From positions 1 through 17,722 of the forward strand of contig JAAYQY010000335.1 of assembly GCA_012519125.1 (NCBI GenBank): a stretch of DNA of 17,722 nucleotides, in the 5' to 3' direction. This DNA comes from Spirochaetales bacterium (GTDB lineage: Bacteria; Spirochaetota; Spirochaetia; Sphaerochaetales; Sphaerochaetaceae). Shown here one piece after another: positions 1-6,786 of the stretch. Numbering within the stretch: position 1 is the first letter of the stretch; every line of letters starts with the position of its first letter. The notes below the pieces were generated by a model, which was given only the letters and a program-made list of their open reading frames with translations, had not been told where the DNA came from and made no database searches. The translations under genes were made by a program, and so were the position numbers.

Positions 1-153
1 CTCGGTGGCTGGATCACCGCTCCGTTTGTAGGCAAGCAGATTGTTGATGCCTGGCTTTCAGTCTCCTTCACCGAAAAGATGGAGTTCAAGAAAGAGTTCC
101 TGACCAACGCCTTCAATCAGGTACAGGTCCTGGAAGAGGAGCAGTTTCGATGA
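1..153 (+). CDS. RpiB/LacA/LacB-family sugar isomerase, C-terminal 50 residues (5' end outside window)
   Basis: Frame 1 is open from the first base to TGA at 151-153. The translated tail reads LGGWITAPFVGKQIVDAWLS and then a basic, acidic-mixed helix. This matches the C-terminal signature of ribose-5-phosphate isomerase B and galactose-6-phosphate isomerase subunits: a CLG or LGG turn, a short strand, then an A..IVDAWL helix. The family interconverts aldose and ketose forms of four- to six-carbon sugars, usually phosphates. The stop overlaps the next start as ATGA, so the gene is translationally coupled to the alcohol dehydrogenase. In the sulfo-TK pathway an RpiB-type enzyme (SqwI) isomerises 4-deoxy-4-sulfoerythrulose and its aldose, and that role fits the neighbours. 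The substrate assignment is inference from context. The active-site half lies outside the window, so family membership rests on the C-terminal motif alone. Confidence 0.7.
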   Translation, partial: LGGWITAPFVGKQIVDAWLSVSFTEKMEFKKEFLTNAFNQVQVLEEEQFR

Positions 154-1331
154 TAGCAAGCATCGCCAGTCCTGTGCACATCGTCTCCTCAACCGAGCTT
201 GATGGAGAGATGTTGGCAGACATCCTTCGGTATACCGCTCTGAAGGCGGGCCGACTGAAGGTGGCTGTCATCCTTGATAATGCTCCGATCAAGGAGAAAG
301 ATGCATTGGTCGAGCACCTGAAATCGGTATTCGATGTCCAGGTCTTATCGGATGTGCAACCCAATCCAAGGACCGCTGACATCATGCGCATGTTCTCCGA
401 TGCCAGCTTCGCAGGATCGGACCTGGTACTCGGCATTGGAGGCGGAAGCGTTCTCGATTCGGCGAAAGCACTGGCCATGCTCTCCACCAACGGAGGAGAG
501 CTCGACCAGTATCTGGGACTGAATGCGACAAGAAGCGTCCAATGCAGGTCACTTCCCTTGGTGCTCATCCCCACCACTGCAGGAACAGGTTCAGAGGTTA
601 CCAAAGTCGGTGTCTACACTACCGAAAGTGGTCGCAAGTATACCTTGGGTTCTCCCCTGATGCATGCCTATACTGCTGTGTTGGCAGCGAACCTGCTGCA
701 TGGAGTTCCCGCTTCGCTCTGCGCCGCGACCGGCTTGGATGCCCTCGACCATGCCTTGGAGTCAATCTGGAACAAGAACAGTACTCCTCTCACCCGCCAG
801 CTTGCAAGAAGAGCGGCGCTGAAGGTGCTCACTACACTCCCCAAACTCTATGAGGCAATCGAAACGGGAGCAGCAGAGCGTACCGTGCTGCAGAGACAGA
901 TGCTCGAAGCCTCGTGCGAGGCAGGCATTGCCTTCAACCTCACCGGAACAGCGAGCGGGCATGCCATCTCCTTCGTCCTCAGCGAAGAGTGGCACATCCC
1001 TCACGGCCTCAGTTGTGCCTTCACCTTGGGTGAAGTCTTCGCTTGGGCTGTCCAGGACAGGAACAACAGAACCGAAATTGCTACGCTCTCACGGTTCCTG
1101 CACCCCGACCTGAAGGACGAGGAGGCTCTGGTACAGCGTCTGGCAGAGGACATCAACGACCTGCTGTCCAAACTCAGCATACCCAGAACCTTCTCTGAAC
1201 TCTCCCTCAATCTGGACAGCGACCAGATACGCAGCCTGTTCCGACGTGCCATGGAAGATCCAAAACTGCACAACCAGACTCCTCCCATGCAAGAAGAAGA
1301 CTTGTACCGGTTGTTGGAGGCAAAACTGTGA
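150..1331 (+). CDS. Iron-containing (group III) alcohol dehydrogenase, probable sulfoacetaldehyde reductase
   Basis: 393 residues, normal for Fe-ADHs. Visible family motifs are the nucleotide loop GGGSVLD (97-103), PTTAGTGSE (141-149) and the four metal ligands D197, H201, H271 and H285. The ligand spacing (4 and 14) equals that of FucO. The helix after the ligands (LESIWNKNST) resembles the subgroup that reduces phosphono- and sulfo-acetaldehyde, where SxWSVNST is typical. The predicted reaction is NAD(P)H-dependent reduction of a short anionic aldehyde in the cytoplasm. With an RpiB-like isomerase upstream and a TauE/SafE exporter downstream, the best fit is sulfoacetaldehyde to isethionate (SqwF-like). 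Phosphonoacetaldehyde reductase or a general alcohol dehydrogenase remains possible. The ATG at 150 overlaps the upstream stop by four bases, and the stop overlaps the next GTG start by four. The Fe-ADH call is certain; the substrate is inferred. Confidence 0.93.
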   Translation: MIASIASPVHIVSSTELDGEMLADILRYTALKAGRLKVAVILDNAPIKEKDALVEHLKSVFDVQVLSDVQPNPRTADIMRMFSDASFAGSDLVLGIGGGSVLDSAKALAMLSTNGGELDQYLGLNATRSVQCRSLPLVLIPTTAGTGSEVTKVGVYTTESGRKYTLGSPLMHAYTAVLAANLLHGVPASLCAATGLDALDHALESIWNKNSTPLTRQLARRAALKVLTTLPKLYEAIETGAAERTVLQRQMLEASCEAGIAFNLTGTASGHAISFVLSEEWHIPHGLSCAFTLGEVFAWAVQDRNNRTEIATLSRFLHPDLKDEEALVQRLAEDINDLLSKLSIPRTFSELSLNLDSDQIRSLFRRAMEDPKLHNQTPPMQEEDLYRLLEAKL

Positions 1332-2068
1332 GTGCCCTGTTGCTCAGCGGGCTGGTCGTGTTTGTTACCCACACCCTGGAAGCCATCACCGGCTTCGGGT
1401 GTGCTGTTCTCGCCATGCCCTTTGTCAGCGCCTTGCTGGGGGTACATATGGCAGTGAAGGTCATCACCTTCCTCGCATGGTTGCTTGCTCTCTACCTGGT
1501 GGTTAAAAACTACAAGCAGATTGATTGGAAGCAGTATGCGATCATTACCGGGTGCATGCTCTTAGGCCTTCCCGTGGGGATGTATCTGTTCAGAACCCAG
1601 CAGAGCGATACCCTCAACCTTATGCTTGCCCTCTTCATCATCATCGTCTCCTTGAGCCAGCTGTGGCGATCGGCACGCGGTGGGGCTCCCCGGGCGCCGC
1701 TGACCAAGAAAACGGCACTGCCCTACTATCTGCTGCTTGTTGCCGGTGGGGTGATCCATGGCATTTTCTCCTCAGGAGGCCCCTTGGTGGTACTCTATGC
1801 AACCCGTACGCTTTTGGACAAAGGACGGTTTCGGGCAACACTCTGTCTGTTGTGGACCACACTGAACACCATCATCCTAGCCACTTATTTCATCGAAGGT
1901 TCTGTCACGAAGGACGTGGCTGTCTCAACCGGCCTTCTGATTCCCTTTGTGGTGGCTGGCATCATCGTTGGTGAAAGAATCCACAACAAAGTCGACCAGA
2001 AGAAATTCACCCTCATTGTATTCTCCATGCTCCTGCTGACAGGGGTCTTTATGCTCTTCTCGAGGTAA
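1328..2068 (+). CDS. TauE/SafE-family anion exporter, probable sulfonate (isethionate) efflux
   Basis: 246 residues, mostly hydrophobic, with about seven to eight likely membrane spans. Two internal-repeat signatures of the family are visible: HTLEAITGFG at 15-24 (the HxxEAxxGFG loop of the first repeat) and GGVIHGIFSSGGP at 140-152 (the second-repeat glycine/serine loop). The C-terminal GERIHNKVDQ stretch (215-224) followed by a last span is also typical. TauE/SafE proteins move sulfonates, sulfite or related anions across the inner membrane. Here the exporter follows an Fe-ADH, which suggests export of the reduced end product. The start is GTG at 1328, overlapping the dehydrogenase TGA (GTGA). 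No cysteine or soluble extension is fused to it. The direction and substrate of transport are inferred from gene order, not from sequence. Confidence 0.9.
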   Translation: MSALLLSGLVVFVTHTLEAITGFGCAVLAMPFVSALLGVHMAVKVITFLAWLLALYLVVKNYKQIDWKQYAIITGCMLLGLPVGMYLFRTQQSDTLNLMLALFIIIVSLSQLWRSARGGAPRAPLTKKTALPYYLLLVAGGVIHGIFSSGGPLVVLYATRTLLDKGRFRATLCLLWTTLNTIILATYFIEGSVTKDVAVSTGLLIPFVVAGIIVGERIHNKVDQKKFTLIVFSMLLLTGVFMLFSR

Positions 2069-2072
2069 ATCA

Positions 2073-2783
2073 ATGGCAAGCAAACAGTTTCAGGTTCCCC
2101 AGGCTTTGATCGCGCAGAACCCCCTCACCATGATACTGCGAATCGACTCATCACCCTTTACGAAGTATGGAAGGGTGTTGAACGACCTGTCTGTGGACAA
2201 ACTCGTGGCAAAAGCCGATGAGCTCACCGATATTCCCCAAGAGGGAAACCTCTACGTTGCAGACCTTCAAGCCTTGCATCAGGAAGAGCAAGCTCAAGCC
2301 TTGGGACAATACTTTGGGTTCCAGGAGATCCAGATTGGCTACTGCAATGGGAAGAATACGACCATCAATGGGGTTGAGTATCACAAGAGTCCGGAACTTT
2401 TCATCGCTGTCACCGATTGCCTTCAATTTCTTACACGATTCGACAGGCTCAAGGAGTTCAACTCAGTCGATACGCACGATGCAGAGCTCTTCTACTTCCC
2501 CAAAGGAAGTGCAGTCCTGATCGACCCGCATGTGCTGCATCTTTCCCCCTGTGCGGTGTACAAAGAGGGCTTCAAATCCCTCATCGTCCTGCCCAAACAA
2601 ACAAATGAACCCTTGAGCGAAGCCATGGAGGCTGTGCGCAAACAGAGCAAGGATGGCGAAACACGCATCCTTTTCAAGCAAAACAAGTGGATGCTCGCCC
2701 ATCCCCAGCGACACCAGCTCATCAAAGGCGGGGTCTGCATCGGCCTGGTCGGCCCGAACCGTGGGGTACAGCCACTGGATTGA
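2073..2783 (+). CDS. DUF4867-like cupin-fold protein linked to sulfosugar catabolism
   Basis: 236 residues, no signal peptide and no membrane span. The middle of the protein has a cupin-like pattern: VEYHKSPELF (101-110), giving the HxxxE pair H104 and E108, and then a PKGSAVLIDPHVLHLSP stretch (143-159) with H153 and H156. These four residues could form a metal site like those of cupin-type sugar isomerases. I place it in DUF4867 from overall resemblance, which I could not check. From memory, members of that family recur in gene clusters for sulfoquinovose breakdown, and an aldose-ketose isomerase or epimerase role is plausible. It starts four bases after the exporter stop, with GAGGT eight bases upstream of the ATG inside the exporter's last codons. 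It is the last gene of the operon and is followed by a strong hairpin. Gene call is firm; family moderate; function open. Confidence 0.75.
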   Translation: MASKQFQVPQALIAQNPLTMILRIDSSPFTKYGRVLNDLSVDKLVAKADELTDIPQEGNLYVADLQALHQEEQAQALGQYFGFQEIQIGYCNGKNTTINGVEYHKSPELFIAVTDCLQFLTRFDRLKEFNSVDTHDAELFYFPKGSAVLIDPHVLHLSPCAVYKEGFKSLIVLPKQTNEPLSEAMEAVRKQSKDGETRILFKQNKWMLAHPQRHQLIKGGVCIGLVGPNRGVQPLD

Positions 2784-2813
2784 AGCTTGACCGGCCAAAC
2801 GGCCGGTCAAGTT
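2784..2813 (+). terminator. Perfect 11-bp hairpin after the sulfonate operon
   Basis: The arm CTTGACCGGCC (2786-2796), loop AAAC and arm GGCCGGTCAAG (2801-2811) form a perfect stem, extendable by one G-U and one A-U pair. It begins three bases after the stop of the DUF4867-like gene. The downstream sequence (TTCTGCTGA) has only a weak T tract, so intrinsic termination is plausible but not textbook. The stem may instead protect the 3' end of the message. It lies in the convergent gap before the minus-strand P-loop gene. Confidence 0.55.
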
Positions 2814-2823
2814 CTGCTGAATA

Positions 2824-2854
2824 CACCGAAGGCCGCTTGCGCGGCCCTCGGGTG
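2824..2854 (-). terminator. GC-rich hairpin in the convergent gap, probable end of the fusA-side unit
   Basis: CACCGAAGGCCGC (2824-2836), loop TTGC, then GCGGCCCTCGG (2841-2851) form a stem with one A/C mismatch. An outer CA/TG pairing is possible with one bulged base (2852). It sits five bases beyond the stop of the minus-strand P-loop gene. On that strand the following bases are GTATTCAGC, so the U tract is poor. With the hairpin at 2786-2811 it makes a paired barrier between two convergent genes. A bidirectional termination role is inferred. Confidence 0.45.
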
Positions 2855-2858
2855 AACA

Positions 2859-3566
2859 TTACTTGGAAATGAGCATGGTTTTGGGATCGAGGCTGACACC
2901 CATAGGCTTTTCAACCATCCCTTCATGCGTCTTCACGGCGGTCATCACCACCTTGTCGCGCTCCTCATTGTAGATCAACCCAATGAGGACATCGATCAGA
3001 TTCGTGTATTTTTGCATGGTGTTCGGAACACCGTACTTGTCATAGACCACATCAGCACGGACCGGAGATACACTGAACCACACTTCCAGGTTCATGCTCT
3101 CTGAAAACTCCTTGATCCGTCTTACATCGTCTTCGGTGGCAACAGTAAGCTTGTATCCGTCGAAGAGGATGGCATCAGCCTTGAATGAGCCGTGTTTGAT
3201 CAGGGTCTCCAAGCTGGAAAGCACCTTGTCGATGGTGACATTTTCCTGACTGAAGTTCATAACCACACGATTGGAGAGAATATTGTTGTACACTGATGCT
3301 GCGTCTGAAAGACTGCGACCATCGGATACTTCGCGGAAAACCTCTTTGTACCAGTTGATCACATGTTCCACATTACCAGAGAACGAAACATGGATGACAT
3401 GTTCGCCCCTGAGCAGCTTATCGGTGGCAAGGTGTACCAGACATGCCGTCTTTCCTACACCGTGTCGAGAAACGAGGACTCCGAGGTTCCCACGACCGAG
3501 CCCGCCGCCCAGTGATTCCTCAAATACGCGAAGAGGACTCAAGTCGTTCAACTCTTGAATTTCCAT
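2859..3566 (-). CDS. RecA/KaiC-like P-loop ATPase of unknown role, downstream of fusA
   Basis: 235 residues from the ATG at 3566. I chose this start because GGAGGTGA ends five bases before it; an upstream in-frame TTG at 3581 would overlap that ribosome site. The N-terminus has a KaiC/RadA-like layout: a G-rich lead-in (GGGLGRGNLGVLVS), a Walker A variant SRHGVGKT (33-40), then a helix and the strand VIHVSFS. A Walker B-like strand DAILFDG lies at 131-137. The first Walker A position is Ser instead of Gly/Ala, so it is slightly off consensus. There is no DNA-binding domain, zinc finger or second RecA domain. It lies 148 bases downstream of fusA, past a terminator, with a TATACT-like -10 at 3603-3608 but no good -35. 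Nucleotide binding is likely; partner and process are unknown. Confidence 0.8.
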   Translation of the reverse strand: MEIQELNDLSPLRVFEESLGGGLGRGNLGVLVSRHGVGKTACLVHLATDKLLRGEHVIHVSFSGNVEHVINWYKEVFREVSDGRSLSDAASVYNNILSNRVVMNFSQENVTIDKVLSSLETLIKHGSFKADAILFDGYKLTVATEDDVRRIKEFSESMNLEVWFSVSPVRADVVYDKYGVPNTMQKYTNLIDVLIGLIYNEERDKVVMTAVKTHEGMVEKPMGVSLDPKTMLISK

Positions 3567-3632
3567 AATGCTCACCTCCAAGTAGAAATTAGGTTCATCC
3601 CCAGTATACTATGGAAATTCACACTTGGGTAC

Positions 3633-3656
3633 CTTTTTGCGTGCTGGCGCAAAAAG
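3633..3656. repeat. 9-bp inverted repeat overlapping the fusA terminator tract
   Basis: CTTTTTGCG (3633-3641) and CGCAAAAAG (3648-3656) are perfect inverted arms around a six-base loop (TGCTGG). The right arm contains the A run that serves as the U tract of the fusA terminator on the minus strand. The two hairpins therefore compete for the same bases. On the minus strand this second hairpin lies between the terminator and the P-loop gene and could act as a backup stop. The role is inferred. Confidence 0.5.
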
Positions 3657-3690
3657 AGGCCCCCAAAAGGCATTCAAACCTCATGGGGGC
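3651..3690 (-). terminator. Intrinsic terminator downstream of fusA
   Basis: Read on the minus strand, GCCCCCA (3690-3684) pairs with TGGGGGC (3665-3659) across an 18-base spacer and is followed after CTC by a run of five U (3655-3651). It lies 24 bases beyond the fusA stop. The GC-rich seven-base stem plus U tract is a reasonable rho-independent terminator, though the loop is long. On the plus strand the same stem is followed by TTTT, so it may act in both directions. Confidence 0.65.
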
Positions 3691-3713
3691 TTTTGGATAC
3701 CAGAAGCAGAATC

Positions 3714-5822
3714 TTACTTCTGTTCCTTCCTGCGCTTCTCCTGATAATCCTTCTTCAACTGCTCGGAAACACTGGTGGGTACTCTTCCGTACTTACCGAT
3801 TTCCATCGTGAACTCGCCCTTGCCCTGGGTAAGGGAGCGCAACACGGTGGAGTATCCGAACATCTCAGAAAGCGGAACTTCTGCGAGCACGGTACACATG
3901 GCATTGTCCTCAGTGGAACTGATGATAAGACCACGTCTCTGGTTGATCGAGGCGAATACGCTTCCCTGGAACTCATTGGGAGCGACGACCTCAACCTTCA
4001 TGATCGGCTCAAGGATAACCGGCTTGGCCTTCTCAAACGCCTCACGGAATGCACCAAGAGCGGCAGTCTGGAACGCCTGGTCGGAGGAGTCGACGGGGTG
4101 CCAAGCACCATCGTTGACCACAGCCTTCACGCCGATGACCGGGAAGCCGAGCTGACTGCCCTTCTTGACAGCGGTCTGGAAACCCTTGTCACAGGAGGGG
4201 ATGTACTCGGTCGGGATGGATCCACCCTTGACCTCATCAACGTACTCGTACTCCTTCAGCTCCTCACCCTCAGCAGGATCTGGAAGCGGCTCAATATAAC
4301 CGGCAATGCGGGCATACTGACCGGAACCACCAGTCTGCTTCTTGTGGGTATAGTTGAAGTCAGCACGCTGGGTGATGGCCTCACGATATGCAACCTCAGG
4401 CTGGCCGACCTCTACCTCTGCCTTATACTCGCGCTTCATGCGCTCGACATAGACTTCAAGGTGGAGCTCACCCATGCCCTGGATGATCGTCTGGTTGGAC
4501 TCGGGATCCACAAACGTGCGGAACGTCGGGTCTTCCTTGGTGAAACGGTTGAGCGCCTTGCCCATGTTGTCAGCAGCCTTCTTGTCCACCGGCTTGATGG
4601 CCAGTGAGATAACCGGGTTGGGAACGAACATGGAGGAGAGCGAATAGTTGAGCTTCGGGTCACAGAAGGTGTCACCGCTGGCACATTCGATGCCGAACAG
4701 TGCAGCAATCTCACCACACCCAGCTTCAGTCAGGTCTTCCATGGCTGCAGAATGCATACGGATCAAACGACCAACGCGGAACTTCTTGCGGCTGCGGGTA
4801 TTGTAGAGTTCATCACCCTTCTTCACCTTGCCCTGGTAGACGCGGATATAGGTAAGCTGACCATACTGACCATCCTCAAGCTTGAATGCAAGAATGACCG
4901 GGGGGAGCTCGTCGTTGGACTGGAGGATAACTTCCTCTTCATTCTTGTCCAAATCGAGAGCTCTGTTGACAACTTCGGTCGGGTTGGGCAAGTAGCTGAC
5001 AACGGCATCAAGCAAAGCCTGGATACCCTTGTTCTTGTATGCAGAACCCATCAGAACGGGGACCAGCTCAAGACGGATGGTAGCTTCACGAATCGCCTTG
5101 CTCAGCAACTCTTCAGTCACATTGTCCTCGAGCATGGCTTCCATCAGCTCATCAGAGCACATGGAAACACCGTCAAGCAGCTCTTCGCGCTTGGCCTGTG
5201 CTTCTGCAAGCAACTCAGCGGGAATCTCAGCCTCACGAATCTGGTCCATGTTTGGACCTGCATCAAAGTAAAGAGCCTTCATGCTGACCAAGTCAACAAC
5301 ACCCTCAAGGCGTTCTTCGAGCCCGATGGGAATCTGCATCAGCACTGCATTCAGGCCGAGCTTATCCACAAGCTGCTTCTTGACGCGATACGGATTTGCA
5401 CCGGTTCGGTCGCACTTGTTGATAAAGGCGATGCGGGGAACATGGTAGCGCTTCATCTGCCGGTCAACCGTGATTGACTGACTCTGTACACCACCGACGG
5501 AACACAGGACCAACACAGCACCGTCAAGCACGCGCAAGGAGCGCTCGACCTCGATGGTGAAGTCAACGTGTCCCGGAGTGTCGATGACGTTGATCTCCGT
5601 TCCTTTCCAAGTGACGTTTGTTGCAGCACTTGCGATGGTGATACCACGCTCACGCTCCAGCTCCATGCTATCCATGGTGGCGCCAACGCCATCCTTACCA
5701 CGAACTTCATGAATTTCGTGGATCTTATTGCAGTAGTAGAGGATGCGTTCGGAGAGCGTAGTCTTACCCGAATCGATGTGGGCACTAATTCCGATGTTCC
5801 TCAAGTTTTGCAAGTCAGCCAT
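3714..5822 (-). CDS. fusA: Translation elongation factor G, spirochaete/mitochondrial EF-G1 type
   Basis: 702 residues, full length for EF-G, the cytoplasmic GTPase that drives tRNA-mRNA translocation on the ribosome. GTPase motifs: P-loop AHIDSGKTT (14-22), switch I RGITI (60-63 region), DTPGH (81-85) and NKCD (135-138). Domains II to V follow without gaps, ending in a lysine-rich tail. The P-loop has Ser where most bacterial EF-Gs have Ala (AHIDAGKTT), and the [20 protein letters not shown] stretch (41-60) is the form seen in mitochondrial EF-G1 and the spd group of spirochaetes, planctomycetes and some deltaproteobacteria. In Borrelia this type does translocation while a second EF-G does ribosome recycling, so a second paralogue is expected elsewhere. 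Start ATG at 5822 has AGAGG nine bases upstream. It stands alone with its own promoter and terminator, not in the str operon with rpsL/rpsG/tuf. Confidence 0.97.
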   Translation of the reverse strand: MADLQNLRNIGISAHIDSGKTTLSERILYYCNKIHEIHEVRGKDGVGATMDSMELERERGITIASAATNVTWKGTEINVIDTPGHVDFTIEVERSLRVLDGAVLVLCSVGGVQSQSITVDRQMKRYHVPRIAFINKCDRTGANPYRVKKQLVDKLGLNAVLMQIPIGLEERLEGVVDLVSMKALYFDAGPNMDQIREAEIPAELLAEAQAKREELLDGVSMCSDELMEAMLEDNVTEELLSKAIREATIRLELVPVLMGSAYKNKGIQALLDAVVSYLPNPTEVVNRALDLDKNEEEVILQSNDELPPVILAFKLEDGQYGQLTYIRVYQGKVKKGDELYNTRSRKKFRVGRLIRMHSAAMEDLTEAGCGEIAALFGIECASGDTFCDPKLNYSLSSMFVPNPVISLAIKPVDKKAADNMGKALNRFTKEDPTFRTFVDPESNQTIIQGMGELHLEVYVERMKREYKAEVEVGQPEVAYREAITQRADFNYTHKKQTGGSGQYARIAGYIEPLPDPAEGEELKEYEYVDEVKGGSIPTEYIPSCDKGFQTAVKKGSQLGFPVIGVKAVVNDGAWHPVDSSDQAFQTAALGAFREAFEKAKPVILEPIMKVEVVAPNEFQGSVFASINQRRGLIISSTEDNAMCTVLAEVPLSEMFGYSTVLRSLTQGKGEFTMEIGKYGRVPTSVSEQLKKDYQEKRRKEQK

Positions 5823-5922
5823 ACTATATAACCTCTATAAAATAGAATAAAAACGAGTCCACAGGTTCCCTGCAGCATCCAATTCAATCCTGATGAAAAG
5901 CTCTTTCTTCCTAGCACACATC

Positions 5923-5968
5923 AGGTTATCTTCTGAAGGGATGGGAAGGGACGGAAAAGAGACAACCT
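5923..5968 (-). promoter_or_regulatory. Hairpin with pyrimidine-rich loop in the fusA 5' leader
   Basis: On the minus strand AGGUUGUCU (5968-5960) can pair with AGAUAACCU (5931-5923), nine pairs with one G-U, closing a 28-base loop made almost only of C and U. It lies within the first 60 bases of the predicted fusA transcript, about 100 bases before the start codon. I recognise no known riboswitch or ribosomal-protein leader. A role in control of EF-G expression is speculative. Confidence 0.35.
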
Positions 5969-5988
5969 TGTCCCAACGTACCTCGTGG

Positions 5989-6017
5989 ATAATAGTATAT
6001 CTCGCTTTTTTGTGCAA
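5989..6017 (-). promoter_or_regulatory. Sigma-70-type promoter for fusA
   Basis: On the minus strand TTGCAC (6017-6012) is followed after exactly 17 bases by TATTAT (5994-5989). This would start transcription near 5982 and give a leader of about 160 bases before the fusA ATG. The rest of the 262-base divergent gap (5823-6084) holds the leader hairpin and the upstream region of the HIT gene. Confidence 0.6.
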
Positions 6018-6062
6018 TCCCTTTTCCCAACACAATCCTTTTCCGACTCGACACTTGTGTGC

Positions 6063-6068
6063 TACAAT
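6063..6068 (+). promoter_or_regulatory. Possible -10 box for the HIT-gene operon
   Basis: TACAAT matches the -10 consensus in five of six positions. The -35 candidates are weak (TTTCCG at 6040-6045 with 17-base spacing). If used, transcription would begin near 6075, right at the GAGGTG ribosome site, so the leader would be very short. Low confidence; an earlier promoter may be the real one. Confidence 0.25.
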
Positions 6069-6084
6069 GGCTTTGAGGTGTGCC

Positions 6085-6486
6085 ATGGAAACGATTTTCA
6101 CGAAAATTCTTGAAGGCAAGATTCCTTCGGTCAGACTCCATGAGGATGAGCTTTGCTTTGTCATCCTCGACATCAATCCGGTCAACAAAGGACATCTTCT
6201 GATCATCACAAAGGAGAGCTATCCACTCCTTTCCGATTGCCCGGACTCCACACTTTCCCACCTGATGCAGGTTGCAAAACGTGCCGATGCAAAACTTAGG
6301 GAAGTCTTGCACTGTGATGCAACGAATCTGATCATCAACAACGGCAAGGCCAGCGGACAGGAAGTACCGCACCTGCACCTGCACCTCATTCCCCGTTGGG
6401 AGAACGACAAGAAGAACATCCATCTTCAAAAAGAGACCTATACAGACGGTGAGATGGCCGAGTATGGGAAAACACTGGAGTTCTGA
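6085..6486 (+). CDS. HIT-family (HINT-like) nucleoside phosphoramidase/hydrolase
   Basis: 133 residues. The histidine triad HLHLHLIP at 96-103 (H96, H98, H100) and the N-terminal pattern IFTKILEGKIPSVRLHEDE (4-22) identify the HINT branch, which hydrolyses AMP-linked phosphoramidates and related adenylates in the cytoplasm. NLIINNGKASGQEVPH (81-96) is the conserved loop before the triad. The zinc cysteine often found near the N-terminus (IFCKI) is Thr here. I start at ATG 6085 because GAGGTG ends four bases upstream. An in-frame ATG at 6067 would sit inside a possible -10 box. First of three close genes, three bases before the next start. Substrate not predictable from sequence. Confidence 0.93.
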   Translation: METIFTKILEGKIPSVRLHEDELCFVILDINPVNKGHLLIITKESYPLLSDCPDSTLSHLMQVAKRADAKLREVLHCDATNLIINNGKASGQEVPHLHLHLIPRWENDKKNIHLQKETYTDGEMAEYGKTLEF

Positions 6487-6489
6487 GCC

Positions 6490-6771
6490 ATGCGTGCATG
6501 TCACCATTGTCATACTGATATCGATCCTTTGATGAGCATCGGCTACAATACTGTTTGCCCGAAATGTGGAAAAAGCCTGCATAGTTGCGTCAACTGCCGC
6601 TTCTACAGCCCCGGCTCCTACCATGACTGCTCCGAGGGTGTGGAGGAGTATATTGAGGATAAGGTGGAGGCCAACTTCTGCGACTCCTTCATGCTTGGGG
6701 AGGACACCAAGGAAGAAGCGCAACGCAAGGCTGATGCCAAAGCCAGGGCGGAAGCCTTCTTCAACTTCTAA
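6490..6771 (+). CDS. Small eight-cysteine zinc-ribbon protein of unknown function
   Basis: 93 residues, cytoplasmic, no signal or membrane segment. Cysteines fall in CxxC pairs: C4/C7, C23/C26 and C33/C36, then C47 and C64. This allows two zinc sites, a ribbon from the first four and a second site from the last four. The phrase CVNCRFYSPGSYHDC (33-47) looks conserved in style. The C-terminal third is a charged, Lys/Glu/Ala-rich helix. The ATG at 6490 follows the HIT stop by three bases, with GGAG nine bases upstream, so translational coupling is likely. It could bind nucleic acid or a partner protein; I cannot assign a function. The composition and operon position make it a real gene rather than a chance frame. 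Confidence 0.85.
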   Translation: MRACHHCHTDIDPLMSIGYNTVCPKCGKSLHSCVNCRFYSPGSYHDCSEGVEEYIEDKVEANFCDSFMLGEDTKEEAQRKADAKARAEAFFNF

Positions 6772-6786
6772 GGAATAGGAACCATC

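Noticed and set aside
3567..3581. TTG start giving five extra residues to the P-loop protein
   Set aside because: These bases contain the GGAGGTGA ribosome site of the ATG at 3566.
3555..4607. Long open frame (350 codons) on the plus strand opposite fusA
   Set aside because: It is antisense to the most conserved domains of EF-G, has no ribosome site and begins across the fusA terminator; the length reflects codon bias of fusA.
4752..5477. 241-codon plus-strand frame inside fusA
   Set aside because: Complete overlap with the EF-G N-terminal half, no ribosome site and no recognisable domain.
6067..6084. Upstream ATG for the HIT gene
   Set aside because: It would sit in a possible -10 box and lacks a ribosome site; GAGGTG fits the ATG at 6085.
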